Assembly (NCBI RefSeq): GCF_026191725.2
Contig: NZ_CP120863.1
Span: forward strand, 662,001 to 726,000
Direction of reading: 5' to 3'
Origin: Roseibium porphyridii
GTDB taxonomy: Bacteria > Pseudomonadota > Alphaproteobacteria > Rhizobiales > Stappiaceae
DNA: 64,000 nucleotides
The notes beneath the pieces were generated by a model. That model was given only the letters and a program-made list of their open reading frames with translations. It ran no database searches and was not told the DNA's origin. Shown here piece after piece: positions 46,512-55,972 of the stretch. Position 1 is the stretch's first letter, and each line of letters opens with the position of its first letter. Made by a program: the position numbers and the translations under genes.

Positions 46512-46818
46512 TATTACTATCCCAAACTTGTTGGAAAGCGTTCCAAACCTAGCGAAAGCCCTACGCGGTCCGGTCGCATTCCCTGCGTCTCGCCCCCGCG
46601 CAAAGGCTAGGGAATGATGGTTGACGATAGGTTACTGGACCGGGTTTGCCTTCGCGATGCAAATTCCGGTGATCAGAACAACTTTTTCCCCAAATGAAAA
46701 ACGTGCCCAACTTGGCCTGAATGAGGGTAAATTCTGGCCATAGCAAGGCAAAAGCGGCTTAAAGCCGCTTTAAACCGAGCAAAATACTCACAATTTCAAT
46801 GGAATGCTTGCCGAGACA
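46512..46818. other. Gap between accA and the L,D-transpeptidase gene
   Basis: 307 bp, no gene. It holds the accA terminator (46747-46771) and, close to the transpeptidase start, an inverted repeat TTGGAA-AGCG-TTCCAA (46531-46546) of unknown meaning. Confidence 0.5.
46747..46771 (-). terminator. Terminator of accA
   Basis: AAAGCGGCTT and AAGCCGCTTT (10-base arms around a single base, so about 8-9 bp usable) lie 48 bp past the accA stop. On the minus strand they are followed by TTGCC after the last T run. Confidence 0.6.
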
Positions 46819-47778
46819 TCAGCCGAGCGTGCGGCCAATGGAGATGAACTTCTCGCGGCGTTGCTTGCGCAATTCCTCAGCGGAAAGCTCCGCCATGCTC
46901 TTCAGAGCAGTCTCGATTGCCTTGCCAGTGCTGTCGATCACAATTTCGCGTGCTCTATGCGCACCACCGACGGGTTCGCCGACAATTTCGTCAATCACGC
47001 CCAATTGCTTCAGGTCCTGAGCCGTGATTTTCAGGGCTGTCGCAGCGTCCTGTGCCTTGGCGCTGTCGCGCCAAAGGATTGAGGCCGCGCCTTCCGGCGA
47101 AATCACGGAGTAGATGGCATGTTCGAGCATCAGCACCCGGCTTGACGTCGCGATCGCGATGGCGCCGCCTGACCCGCCTTCCCCGACTACAACGGCAACC
47201 GAAGGAGTGCTGAGGCCAAGACCCTTGTCCGTAGATCTGGCAATGGCTTCGGACTGTCCGCGTTCTTCCGCACCCCGGCCCGGATACGCCCCGGACGTAT
47301 CGACAAAACTCACCAGCGGCAGACCGAAGCGTTCCGCCATTTCCATGACCCTGACGGCCTTGCGGTAGCCTTCGGGGCGGACCATGCCGAAATTGTGCTT
47401 TAGCCGGGATTCCGTATCGTGGCCTTTTTCCTGCGCAAGAACTGCAACGGATTGACCACGAAAGCGGCCGATCCCGGCAATAAGGGCATGGTCTTCCGCA
47501 AATTTTCTATCGCCGGCGAGCGGCGTGAAATCTTCAATCAGTCCGGCAATGTAATCGACGGCGTGTGGGCGGTCCGGGTGTCTGGCAACAAGTGTTTTCT
47601 GCCAGGGAGTCAGTTTGCCGTAGAGGTCCTGCAGTGTCTGCGACGATTTGGTTTTCAGCCGTTCGATTTCACTGTCGACATTGACTTCTTCACCATCTTC
47701 AGCCGCGAGGGCTTTCAGTTCCTGGATCTTGCCTTCAATGTCTGCAACGGGCTTTTCGAATTCCAAATAGCTGTGCAT
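46819..47778 (-). CDS. accA: Acetyl-CoA carboxylase carboxyltransferase subunit alpha
   Basis: 319 residues, the normal length. It begins Y-L-E-F-E-K-P-V-A-D-I-E-G-K-I and contains R-P-E-G-Y-R-K-A, D-T-S-G-A-Y-P-G, G-E-G-G-S-G-G-A and S-V-I-S-P-E-G-A-A-S-I-L-W. With AccD it transfers carboxyl from biotin to acetyl-CoA, the first step of fatty acid synthesis. It stands alone here, as is common for accA. Confidence 0.96.
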   Translation of the reverse strand: MHSYLEFEKPVADIEGKIQELKALAAEDGEEVNVDSEIERLKTKSSQTLQDLYGKLTPWQKTLVARHPDRPHAVDYIAGLIEDFTPLAGDRKFAEDHALIAGIGRFRGQSVAVLAQEKGHDTESRLKHNFGMVRPEGYRKAVRVMEMAERFGLPLVSFVDTSGAYPGRGAEERGQSEAIARSTDKGLGLSTPSVAVVVGEGGSGGAIAIATSSRVLMLEHAIYSVISPEGAASILWRDSAKAQDAATALKITAQDLKQLGVIDEIVGEPVGGAHRAREIVIDSTGKAIETALKSMAELSAEELRKQRREKFISIGRTLG

Positions 47779-47996
47779 TTACTCGGTTACCTGAACAAGC
47801 CGGCACCACCTTAATAATCGGTCGATCCGGAAATGATTGACGGGTCACGGCATTCACCGTGTTGTCATAACGTGGAGGGCTGTAACAAGAGACGCAAGGG
47901 GGCGCAAGCCTCGGCTGTTGTTCCGGGCTCTGATTAGACCTTATTTCAAGAAGAAGCCTTGAAATGAACCGAACTGGCCATGGGTTTCGAGCCGGA

Positions 47997-48905
47997 TCAG
48001 CGGCGCGCGGACTGTTTGCTGGCAGCGCCATCAACGCTCAGCTTGGTCGCTTCAACCACGAGCCGTCCGTTTTTGGTGTCCATGGAAATGCGATAGGGGA
48101 TCAAAACGTTGTCCCGCCCAAGAGGAGCGATCCAGATTTCCATTTTGGCGCGAGCCATGCGCTTGACCGACTCCTTCGAGGGCCGATGACCTGCAATGGG
48201 CACCCAGCGGGCTTTGCAGACAACAACGGGTCCGTCATAGCCACGGCCGGAAACTTCCTTCGTTCCCTGATAGCTCAGCTTGATGTCGAAACGGGTCCAG
48301 CCGTCGAAAATCGGCAGCTTTCTGCTGCACGCTTTAGGGCCCAGGCTGTCCTTTGCGCGTCCCACCGGCATCAGCGCAGCGCTCAGTGGGTCGATCGCAT
48401 TGCGTTTATGACGGCGAGTAACCTTGATGCGCTCGGCATTCGGTTTGAATTGCGGCGCAACGTCTGAGGAGCGTATATGGCCTGAACCCTGGTTCAACTT
48501 GACGTAAAAGTCGATGTTGGAAGCCTGGGAAGCCATGCGGTACTTGGAGGGAACAACCTTTGAGCCAACCAGCCATCCTGACGCCTCAGCGCCTCCTTTG
48601 CCGGTGGAGAACAGTGTTCCGATCCCGGCCGGCGCAAGGCTGACTTTGGCGGAATAGGCGTTGCCTTTCATGGCCAGCGAGAGCGTGCCCTTGCCGATCT
48701 TGAAGCCGGCAATCGAAATTGCATAAAGGCCGCCGATATTCGTTTTCTTGGCTTCTGCGGGTGTAACCAGCAGTGCGCCAACAACCATCGGCAGGGCGAC
48801 CAGTCGCCCGAGAGACGTCAAACCAAACACTTTAAAACCTCCGGCCTGCCAAAACGGCAGCAAATTGCGCCCCCGCGCCTTGAAGTGTTCCGCAACGGTA
48901 ACCAT
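47997..48905 (-). CDS. DUF3108 exported protein
   Basis: 302 residues with a hydrophobic stretch at about 33-52 ending T-P-A-E-A, likely a signal sequence after a longer N-terminal lead. The DUF3108 beta-rich pattern is seen: G-G-L-Y-A-I-S-I-A-G-F-K-I-G-K-G-T-L near 60, and W-I-A-P-L-G-R-D-N-V-L-I-P-Y-R-I-S near 260. Function is unknown, but the family is widespread in proteobacteria and predicted to be a periplasmic barrel-like protein. Confidence 0.82.
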   Translation of the reverse strand: MVTVAEHFKARGRNLLPFWQAGGFKVFGLTSLGRLVALPMVVGALLVTPAEAKKTNIGGLYAISIAGFKIGKGTLSLAMKGNAYSAKVSLAPAGIGTLFSTGKGGAEASGWLVGSKVVPSKYRMASQASNIDFYVKLNQGSGHIRSSDVAPQFKPNAERIKVTRRHKRNAIDPLSAALMPVGRAKDSLGPKACSRKLPIFDGWTRFDIKLSYQGTKEVSGRGYDGPVVVCKARWVPIAGHRPSKESVKRMARAKMEIWIAPLGRDNVLIPYRISMDTKNGRLVVEATKLSVDGAASKQSARR

Positions 48906-49023
48906 AGCATGAAATCAGCGTGCAGAACGAAATCAATCATTCTAAATTATGGTAACTCACTGGTTAACGCTTGGCACTTCTGCGAATTAAGTCAGAGAAA
49001 TTCCCCAATGGGGCTCAGATCTC

Positions 49024-49052
49024 TTGACCTGCGCGCGCGCTGCCATTATAGC
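49024..49052 (+). promoter_or_regulatory. Sigma-70 promoter of rpmB
   Basis: TTGACC (49024-49029), a 17-bp spacer of mostly GC repeats, and TATAGC (49047-49052). It lies about 120 bp ahead of the L28 start. Confidence 0.65.
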
Positions 49053-49091
49053 GGGGCAACTTTTTCCGAGAAATGCCGGAGACGATGTCGC

Positions 49092-49106
49092 CGGACCTAA
49101 GGTCCG
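49092..49106 (+). promoter_or_regulatory. Hairpin in the rpmB leader
   Basis: CGGACC-TAA-GGTCCG, a 6-bp stem between the promoter and the start. Role unknown. Confidence 0.3.
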
Positions 49107-49174
49107 CGCCGGTTCCGGTTTGGACTTGCTGGGTTCCAAGTAACGGCCCAGCCGCGAAAACAAAAGGTGATATC

Positions 49175-49471
49175 ATGGCACGCCGTTGCGAACTCTCCGG
49201 CAAAGATGTGATGACAGGCAACAACGTCTCACACGCGAATAACAAGTCCCGCCGCCGGTTCCTGCCGAACCTGTGCAATGTCTCTCTGATGAGCGATACG
49301 CTTGGTGAGACATTCAAGCTGAAGGTCAGCGCACACGCACTGCGCTCCGTCGAGCATCGCGGTGGTCTTGACGCCTACCTTATGAAAGCCAGCGATGCTG
49401 AGCTTTCAACAGCCGCACGCAAGATCAAAACCAGCATCAAGCGCAAGCAGGCGGAAGCCGCAGCCGCTTAA
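49175..49471 (+). CDS. rpmB: 50S ribosomal protein L28
   Basis: 98-residue ribosomal protein. It begins [19 protein letters not shown], then R-R-F-L-P-N-L, typical of L28, with an Ala-rich, Lys-rich tail. ATG 49175 has AAAGGTGA upstream. Confidence 0.97.
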   Translation: MARRCELSGKDVMTGNNVSHANNKSRRRFLPNLCNVSLMSDTLGETFKLKVSAHALRSVEHRGGLDAYLMKASDAELSTAARKIKTSIKRKQAEAAAA

Positions 49472-49490
49472 TTCCCGTTAGGGCAATAAG

Positions 49491-50177
49491 ATGACAGACA
49501 CCCGGAGCTTCTCCGTGGGCCATTACGCCATCGCGATCCTCGCGATGGCGCTCGTTGTTGTGGCCTCCAATTACCTCGTTCAGTTTCCTGTGCAGCAAAT
49601 CGTCGGCGGTATCAATCTGGCCGATACGCTGACCTGGGGCGCATTCACTTATCCGGTTGCGTTTTTGGTAACGGATCTGACCAACCGCCGTTTTGGACCC
49701 ACGGCCGCGCGCCGCGTGGTCATTTCCGGCTTCGTTCTGGCAATCGTCATTCCGCTGCTTTTCTGGACGGCCGATGAAGCCTTCACGACACCACGCATCC
49801 TGATTGCATCCGGAACCGCATTCCTGGTGGCTCAGCTGCTTGATGTCACGATCTTTGACCGCCTGCGCCGGATGGCCTGGTGGAAAGCGCCGATCACCTC
49901 GTCGCTCATCGGCTCGATGATCGACACCATCCTGTTCTTCGGTATCGCCTTCGCCGCGAGCTTTGCTTTCATTGACGGCTTCTTCGGCATGGACGACGGT
50001 TCTTTGGCTTTCCCGGTTCCGTTTCTCGGGATCAGCGAAGGAACGCAGACACTGCTGTGGGTGTCGCTGGCAGCTGGAGACTTCCTCGTGAAGATGCTGG
50101 TGGCGGTTGCGTTGCTCGCGCCTTACCGGATTGTACTTGGCCTGTTCCAACCAGTTCCCAACGGATCTGCTGCCTGA
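49491..50177 (+). CDS. VUT-family queuosine precursor transporter (YhhQ)
   Basis: 228 residues with about six membrane segments. The signature F-L-V-T-D-L-T-N-R-R-F-G near 53-64 is characteristic of the VUT/YhhQ family, which takes up 7-cyano-7-deazaguanine or related queuosine precursors. It starts 19 bp after rpmB and shares its transcript, ending at the terminator at 50206. Confidence 0.9.
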   Translation: MTDTRSFSVGHYAIAILAMALVVVASNYLVQFPVQQIVGGINLADTLTWGAFTYPVAFLVTDLTNRRFGPTAARRVVISGFVLAIVIPLLFWTADEAFTTPRILIASGTAFLVAQLLDVTIFDRLRRMAWWKAPITSSLIGSMIDTILFFGIAFAASFAFIDGFFGMDDGSLAFPVPFLGISEGTQTLLWVSLAAGDFLVKMLVAVALLAPYRIVLGLFQPVPNGSAA

Positions 50178-50205
50178 GGCAACAAGGACACTGATACTTC
50201 TCAAG

Positions 50206-50230
50206 TGGCGCCCCATCGGGCGCCATTTTT
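50206..50230 (+). terminator. Intrinsic terminator of rpmB-yhhQ
   Basis: TGGCGCCC-CATC-GGGCGCCA followed by five T. Textbook form. Confidence 0.9.
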
Positions 50231-50337
50231 GGTTCAAGCCCGACTGTGATCCAATTCGGATGCCGAGATTTTGTTGCAATTGCATTCCGGGCTGAAACAC
50301 CGCAGGCTTGCACATCTCCTGACCAAGGTTTCAATGG

Positions 50338-50739
50338 ATGCGAAGTATGCAGAAGTTTGAGGGTGGCTGTCTGTGCGGCAAAGTGCGTTTTGTCGCGTCT
50401 GGGAAGCCCTATCGCGTCGGTCTGTGTCACTGCATGGACTGCCGCAAGCAACATGGCGCACTCTTTCATGCTTCCGCGGTCTTTCCGGAAGATGCTGTTA
50501 TCATCAAGGGTGATGTGAAGGACTTTGCTGGACGGTTCTTTTGCCCGGAATGCGGCTCGTCCGTTTACTCTCGCACATTGGACGAGATCGAGATCAATCT
50601 GGGCGCGCTGGACGCACCGGATCAGCTCACGCCAACGTATGAACTCTGGACCATTCGCCGGGAAAGCTGGCTGCCTGAATTCTCGATCAAGACGATATAT
50701 GAGCGGGATCGCACCTCGAAGGAGCGTTCTGAAGGCTGA
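50338..50739 (+). CDS. GFA-family zinc-binding protein
   Basis: 133 residues of the GFA (glutathione-dependent formaldehyde-activating) fold. Cys sites C-L-C near 11-13, C-H-C-M-D-C near 30-35 and C-P-E-C near 69-72 bind zinc. Most GFA-family copies, like this one, have no shown activity with formaldehyde. Several ATG codons lie close together (50338, 50347). It is not in an operon with its neighbours. Confidence 0.83.
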   Translation: MRSMQKFEGGCLCGKVRFVASGKPYRVGLCHCMDCRKQHGALFHASAVFPEDAVIIKGDVKDFAGRFFCPECGSSVYSRTLDEIEINLGALDAPDQLTPTYELWTIRRESWLPEFSIKTIYERDRTSKERSEG

Positions 50740-50817
50740 AGTGAATGTTGCCAATCAGGGTCACACAAGGAGCCTGGATTTGTTTTGGTAAGGCTCAAGT
50801 GGAAGGAAACAGTGAGC

Positions 50818-51864
50818 CTATTCGTCCAGCCGAAATCGTAAAAACACCGTTCTTTGCAGCAAGGAGCGATTGTTGTCGGACAGAAGGGTCAGGATTGTTT
50901 CACCCTTGTCATTCTGGTGGATGCTGAGAGCTTCCATGTTGTCGATCTGATAGCCGTAGTCTGCTTCCAACAGGATTTCACCTTCGAGCTTTGCTCCCGG
51001 CAAGATTGAAGCGGCCTCAAACCTTCGCAAGCGCAGGCCGATCAGGTCTCGCAGATTAAAGCGGCGCTCCATCAGCACCAGATCACCGTTCGGCAAAAAC
51101 GCAGCATCCGTCGCATCGAAGCGGTTCTCGCGATTGATGCTGAAGCGTTCCGTGCCTTCCGGGCCGATGATGTAGCCCTTGAGGTCCTGAAAGTCGCTCG
51201 GAGATGATTCCGCAATGGCGATCAGCTTTCCGGCAAGCGGTCCGTCTTCAGGCGGCGTTGCCAGGGATTCCAGGCCGGCATTGCGTGGTAGTGACCTGAT
51301 CTCGTCGACAAGGGCAACCTCACCGATCATCTGTTCCTTGCCGGTCGCGATTGGCCAGGGATAGTGATAGATGGCATTGCGCGTTTCTGCGGTCACATAA
51401 AGGCCGGTCTCTGAAAGGGTCAGAGCTTCCGTATCGTGGCCCCAGCGCGCGGTCAGCGTTTTGCCGTCATGTCCGAGCAGTTGGGCGTAGGAAACATCTT
51501 TTATGTCAAGCGGGCGGCCGTTCGGAGCCTGCTCGATGGCACCTGTTACCCAGTGACCGTTGTCGGTCACTGCCAGGAAGCGATCACCGCCGTCCAGGCT
51601 GATCAGGCCCGAAAGGCCACCGATCTTCCGATCTGACGCCAGAAGCTCCAATCCGCCAAGAAAGGTCAGTTTGCCGAATTCGATGTCTTCATGGCCGATG
51701 CGGAACGTCTCGATATCCTTGGTGCGCACCTTTACGAGTTCGCCCTTCGTCAGCAATTGCTGAGCGAACGCATGACCTTGCCAAGTGTCGCAGGCGCACA
51801 GAAACATCACGGCCGCGACGAGGTATCCTCGAAGCTTGCGACGTTTTTCCAGCGCGCTCGTCAT
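50818..51864 (-). CDS. Esterase-like activity of phytase family protein
   Basis: 348 residues with an N-terminal signal (hydrophobic stretch near 14-24). It belongs to a propeller-type family (Phytase-like, DUF based on L-S-G-L-I-S-L-D-G-G-D-R-F-L-A-V-T-D-N-G-H-W). E-A-L-T-L and R-N-A-G-L-E-S-L-A and R-F-N-L-R-D are other conserved blocks. Substrate unknown. Possibly lipid-anchored (F-L-C-A-C) or cleaved after H-A-F-A. It lies 11 bp after cobT on the same strand. Confidence 0.78.
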   Translation of the reverse strand: MTSALEKRRKLRGYLVAAVMFLCACDTWQGHAFAQQLLTKGELVKVRTKDIETFRIGHEDIEFGKLTFLGGLELLASDRKIGGLSGLISLDGGDRFLAVTDNGHWVTGAIEQAPNGRPLDIKDVSYAQLLGHDGKTLTARWGHDTEALTLSETGLYVTAETRNAIYHYPWPIATGKEQMIGEVALVDEIRSLPRNAGLESLATPPEDGPLAGKLIAIAESSPSDFQDLKGYIIGPEGTERFSINRENRFDATDAAFLPNGDLVLMERRFNLRDLIGLRLRRFEAASILPGAKLEGEILLEADYGYQIDNMEALSIHQNDKGETILTLLSDNNRSLLQRTVFLRFRLDE

Positions 51865-51875
51865 CAGCTCAAGTG

Positions 51876-53783
51876 TTATCGGCGCCCGGCTCGGCGCCGG
51901 CCGCGGGTCTGCATTGATGTGTCGACTTCGTCGTCAAAGAGATCGGCAAGCTGATCCGTCATCGCCCCGGCAAGTTCTTCGGCATCGACAATGGTGACAG
52001 CTCTCCGGTAGTAGCGGGTCACATCGTGCCCGATCCCGATCGCGATCAGCTCAACAGGCGATCTGGTTTCGATGTCTTCGATCACATAGCGCAGATGCCG
52101 CTCCAGATAGTTGCCCGGATTGACCGACAGTGTTGTGTCGTCCACCGGCGCGCCATCTGAAATCATCATCAGGATCCGGCGTTGTTCCGGACGGGCCAGA
52201 AGCCGGTCATGAGCCCAGAGCAACGCTTCGCCGTCAATGTTCTCCTTCAGGAGGCCTTCACGCATCATCAGGCCCAGGTTGCGCCTTGCACGGCGCCAGG
52301 GAGCGTCAGCGGATTTGTATATGATATGACGCAGGTCGTTGAGGCGGCCGGGTGTCGGTGGTTTTCCGGCTCCGATCCAGCTTTCCCGTGATTGTCCACC
52401 TTTCCAGGCCTTGGTGGTGAAGCCGAGAATTTCCACCTTCACGCCGCAGCGCTCCAAGGTACGCGCTAGAATATCGGCACATGTGGCAGCCACCGTGATC
52501 GGTCGACCACGCATGGATCCTGAATTGTCCAGGAGCAGCGTCACGACCGTGTCGCGGAAATTGGTGTCGCGTTCCTGCTTGAATGCAAGCGGGGCCATCG
52601 GATCCGTGACTGCGCGTGTCAGACGTGCGGTATCCAGCAGGCCCTCTTCCAGATCGAAGTCCCAGGCACGGCTTTGCTGCGCCATCAACTTGCGTTGCAG
52701 GCGGTTGGCAAGCCGGGCAACGGCCCCTTGCAGGTGCGTCAGCTGTTTGTCGAGAAAGCCGCGAAGTCGGTCAAGCTCGGCGGTATCGCACAGTTCTTCC
52801 GCCGTTACCGTCTCGTCGAACTGGAAGGTAAAGACACGATAGTCAGTCTCCGGACGGTTTGAGAACGGGCTTTCGGATCGCTCGCTTTCACCAGGCTCTT
52901 CGGAGTCCTCGATCATATCCTGCTCGGCGAAGTCGTCCATGTCGGCTTCGGCAGCTTCCGTATCACCGCTGTCCTGCTCTTCGCTGGACATGTCCATTTC
53001 CTGCGGTGAGGATTCCTGTTCGCCGGTGTTTTCCTCGCTGTCGTCTCCCGTTTCAGCTTCGTCGTTGTTGCCGTCGTCCTCGTTCTGGTCTGGGTCCATT
53101 TCATCGTCGGTATCGCCAATCTCATCGGCCATATCGAGTGATTTCAAAACGTCCCGCAAACGAGCGGCAAAGTGAGACTGATCTTCGACTTCCGCTTCCA
53201 GGCGGTCCAAGTCCTCGCCGGCCTTGTCTTCAACCCATCCGCGCCACATATCGACGAGTTTTTCCGCGCTTTCCGGCGGCTTGGCTCCGGTCAGCCTTTC
53301 GCGAACGATGAGAGACAGAGCGTCTTGAAGCGGCGCATCTTCCCGGCTGGCAACATCCGCCGCACCGGATTTGCGGAACCGGTCATCCAGCATCACTGCC
53401 AGATTGTCGGCGACACCCTGCATCCGGCGCGCTCCGACAGCCTCACAGCGTGCTTGCTCAACGGCTTCGAAAATGGCCCGGGCTTCCGGTCCCTGCGGCA
53501 TGTTCTTGGCGTGAACGGTCTTGTCATGGCAGGCAATGCGCAATGCCATGGAATCTGACAAGCCGCGCGTTACCGCCACTTCGTGGGCATTGACCTTGCG
53601 AGAGGGTTCGGGCAATCGGGCGGACATGCCAGACAGTCCCGGGCGGTCGCCTGAAAAAACGACCTCCAGTTCCGACTCGCCGGAAATGGCGCGCATGGTG
53701 CCGCTGACCGACTGCTTGAACGGTTCGGTACTTGGTGCGGGCTTGTTTCCCGGCAGTGTGTTGTGTCCCGGCCTCGGCGCCAT
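51876..53783 (-). CDS. cobT: Cobaltochelatase subunit CobT
   Basis: 635 residues, normal for CobT, which with CobS and CobN inserts cobalt into hydrogenobyrinate a,c-diamide in the aerobic B12 pathway. The N-terminal part is helical. Residues about 225-300 are extremely acidic (D/E/S/N-rich), and the C-terminal third is a von Willebrand A domain with the MIDAS motif D-N-S-G-S-M-R-G near 420. It lies 7 bp past cobS. CobN and other cob genes are not in the window. Confidence 0.95.
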   Translation of the reverse strand: MAPRPGHNTLPGNKPAPSTEPFKQSVSGTMRAISGESELEVVFSGDRPGLSGMSARLPEPSRKVNAHEVAVTRGLSDSMALRIACHDKTVHAKNMPQGPEARAIFEAVEQARCEAVGARRMQGVADNLAVMLDDRFRKSGAADVASREDAPLQDALSLIVRERLTGAKPPESAEKLVDMWRGWVEDKAGEDLDRLEAEVEDQSHFAARLRDVLKSLDMADEIGDTDDEMDPDQNEDDGNNDEAETGDDSEENTGEQESSPQEMDMSSEEQDSGDTEAAEADMDDFAEQDMIEDSEEPGESERSESPFSNRPETDYRVFTFQFDETVTAEELCDTAELDRLRGFLDKQLTHLQGAVARLANRLQRKLMAQQSRAWDFDLEEGLLDTARLTRAVTDPMAPLAFKQERDTNFRDTVVTLLLDNSGSMRGRPITVAATCADILARTLERCGVKVEILGFTTKAWKGGQSRESWIGAGKPPTPGRLNDLRHIIYKSADAPWRRARRNLGLMMREGLLKENIDGEALLWAHDRLLARPEQRRILMMISDGAPVDDTTLSVNPGNYLERHLRYVIEDIETRSPVELIAIGIGHDVTRYYRRAVTIVDAEELAGAMTDQLADLFDDEVDTSMQTRGRRRAGRR

Positions 53784-53790
53784 GTTACCC

Positions 53791-54777
53791 TCAGCTCATG
53801 ACGACATTTACGGAAGATTCCGGCAGATCCTCGCCGAAACAGCGCTGATAGAACTCTGCGACCAGCGATTGTTCCATGTCGTCGCATTTGTTGAGGAAGG
53901 TCAGTCTGAAGGCAAATCCGACGTCGCCGAAAATCTCGGCATTTTCCGCCCATGTGATGACCGTTCTCGGGCTCATGACCGTAGACAGGTCGCCGTTGAT
54001 GAACGCATTTCTGGTCATATCCGCCAGACGCACCATTTTGGAGACGATAGTTCGGCCTTCGTCTGTCTGGAAATGCTTTGCTTTCGACAGAACGATGTCG
54101 ACTTCATTGTCATGTGGCAGATAGTTCAGCGTTGTGACAATGGACCAGCGGTCCATCTGAGCCTGGTTGATCTGTTGCGTGCCGTGATAAAGACCCGAAG
54201 TATCTCCGAGTCCCACGGTATTTGCAGTTGCAAACAGACGGAAGGCGGCGTGCGGGCGGATAACGCGGCTTTGATCAAGCAGGGTCAAGCGGCCGGACGA
54301 TTCCAGAATTCTCTGGATCACAAACATCACGTCCGGGCGACCGGCATCGTATTCGTCGAACACAAGCGCGACATTATGCTGGTAGGCCCAGGGCAGAATG
54401 CCGTCCTTGAACTCGGTGACCTGCTGACCGTCCTTGATGACGATCGCATCCTTGCCGACAAGATCGATACGCGAGATGTGGCTGTCCAGATTGACGCGGA
54501 TACAGGGCCAGTTGAGACGGGCTGCCACCTGCTCGATATGCGTCGACTTGCCCGTACCGTGATAGCCGGTCACCATGACGCGCCGATTGTGCGCAAAGCC
54601 TGCCAGAATGGCCAGCGTGGTAGCCCGGTCGAACAGGTAGTCCTCGTCGCGCTCGGGCACATGCTCGGATGCGGCGGAAAATGCCGGTACCTTGAGATTC
54701 GACTTGAAGCCGAAAACCTCACTTACAGAAACTTCAGTATCCGGCATGGCCATAGCCGCGGTCGTCGTCTCAGTCAT
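53791..54777 (-). CDS. cobS: Cobaltochelatase subunit CobS
   Basis: 328-residue AAA+ ATPase. Walker [10 protein letters not shown] is at 71-79 and Walker B V-F-D-E-Y-D near 133. The sensor region F-A-T-A-N-T-V-G and the CobS-type N-terminus (V-F-G-F-K-S-N-L) agree. With CobT it powers the CobN chelatase. ATG 54777 has GGAGG upstream, which is better than the longer start at 54813. Confidence 0.96.
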   Translation of the reverse strand: MTETTTAAMAMPDTEVSVSEVFGFKSNLKVPAFSAASEHVPERDEDYLFDRATTLAILAGFAHNRRVMVTGYHGTGKSTHIEQVAARLNWPCIRVNLDSHISRIDLVGKDAIVIKDGQQVTEFKDGILPWAYQHNVALVFDEYDAGRPDVMFVIQRILESSGRLTLLDQSRVIRPHAAFRLFATANTVGLGDTSGLYHGTQQINQAQMDRWSIVTTLNYLPHDNEVDIVLSKAKHFQTDEGRTIVSKMVRLADMTRNAFINGDLSTVMSPRTVITWAENAEIFGDVGFAFRLTFLNKCDDMEQSLVAEFYQRCFGEDLPESSVNVVMS

Positions 54778-54842
54778 CAGTCCTCCGCTGTCCCGAATGT
54801 CGGGAAGGGTCATTTGGGGAAAGCCTGCAGGACCCTGCGGGC

Positions 54843-55433
54843 TTAAAGGAAACCGGCTTTTTTCAGGACGTTGTAGGCCTGAATAATTTCCCGCAGGCGG
54901 TCTTCGGAAGACCTGTCACCGCCATTGGCATCCGGATGGTTCAATTTAACAAGCTCTTTATAGCGCGCTTTGATCTCATCGCCACGGGCTGTGTATGGCA
55001 GATTGAGCACATCCAGGGAGCGTTTTTCAAGCGTTAGTAATTTTCTTTGGCGCGGACGACGTATGGATTCTGCACGGCGTTGCGCATTGGAGCGCATACC
55101 TTCCCTCGCGTCGAACCCATCAGGCCCGTCTGCAGCCTGGCGATTCACACCCATTTTCCAGGTCGGACGATGTCCTGTCAGGCTATCTTTTTGATAGCTC
55201 CGGACGTCGTCGTCGCCCATCCCGTTGAAATAATTATAGGACTTGTTGTACTCGCGGACATGGTCGACACAGAAGTTGAAATACTGCCCCTCCCGATTGC
55301 GACCTTTCGGTGCCCGGTGCATTCCAGGACGGTTGCAGCCGGGGTGGTCGCAGACCGGATGGCGATCCTGTTGCGCCCGCTCCTTGTCCGGCTTGACCCG
55401 AATACCGTCGAAAATTTTTGAATCCAGTTTCAT
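54843..55433 (-). CDS. J-domain protein with N-terminal cysteine cluster
   Basis: 196 residues. The J domain is at the C-terminus (about 138-195) with H-P-D at 166-168 and the Y-K-E-L-V-K-L helix, so it should stimulate DnaK-type Hsp70. The N-terminal half has C28-D-H-P-G-C33 and F-C55-V-D-H, a possible zinc site with His29, and [11 protein letters not shown]. This is a class C-type DnaJ-like protein, common in alphaproteobacteria next to cobS. ATG 55433 is chosen because the long upstream extension has no features. It is read toward cobS, with 65 bp between. Confidence 0.85.
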   Translation of the reverse strand: MKLDSKIFDGIRVKPDKERAQQDRHPVCDHPGCNRPGMHRAPKGRNREGQYFNFCVDHVREYNKSYNYFNGMGDDDVRSYQKDSLTGHRPTWKMGVNRQAADGPDGFDAREGMRSNAQRRAESIRRPRQRKLLTLEKRSLDVLNLPYTARGDEIKARYKELVKLNHPDANGGDRSSEDRLREIIQAYNVLKKAGFL

Positions 55434-55614
55434 GGTGCGAAATATTGAAGCCTGAGCCTCGGCGGGCAACCCGCCGGTCGTTTCATTGATCCGGTATCCA
55501 AAGCTATTTTGCCAAGCAGTGGCTCCCGGAGGTCGGACAGCCCGAAACCTTATCAGGCCCGGTCGAGCCAGCAAAGACTTGAACTTCGAATTCGCATACG
55601 TCACATAAACGCAT

Positions 55615-55911
55615 ATGAGTACAAAACAGATCATTGCCGACAAGCTTCACGCGGCCTTTTCCCCCTCATTTCTGAACGTCATAGACGAGTCAGACAAGCA
55701 CAAGGGTCATGGCGGGTGGCGTGAAGGCGGAGAAACCCACTTTAGGGTCCAGATTGCCTCGGCCGCCTTCGAAGGCATGAACCGCGTCGCGCGCCACAGG
55801 GCAATTAATGACCTGTTGGCGCAAGAACTGGAGAGCGGTGTACATGCGCTGGCTCTGGAGATCCGGTCCGACAGCGAACCTGATCCCCGTGCGGCAAGAG
55901 TGGCCGGCTAG
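55615..55911 (+). CDS. bolA: BolA-family protein
   Basis: 98 residues with the BolA class II KH-like fold: S-F-L-N-V-I-D-E-S-D-K-H-K-G-H, then T-H-F-R-V-Q-I-A-S-A-A-F, then R-H-R-A-I-N-D-L-L. The conserved His residues can coordinate an iron-sulfur cluster with monothiol glutaredoxin. It is divergent from the J-domain gene. Confidence 0.92.
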   Translation: MSTKQIIADKLHAAFSPSFLNVIDESDKHKGHGGWREGGETHFRVQIASAAFEGMNRVARHRAINDLLAQELESGVHALALEIRSDSEPDPRAARVAG

Positions 55912-55972
55912 TCGCTCAGCCTCGCCGTCGCCGCCTGCGTGGAGCGACACTGCTTAACTGCGAAAAAACACC

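Noticed and set aside
46531..46546. TTGGAA-AGCG-TTCCAA as a second Irr box
   Set aside because: The half-sites are spaced by four, not three, and lack the TTTAGAA/TTCTAAA ends; it is near an L,D-transpeptidase with no iron link.
49437..50315. 292-codon antisense frame over the VUT gene
   Set aside because: Rich in Arg, Gln and His, typical of a shadow frame.
53521..54846. 441-codon antisense frame over cobT/cobS
   Set aside because: Opposite two certain genes, with no recognisable protein.
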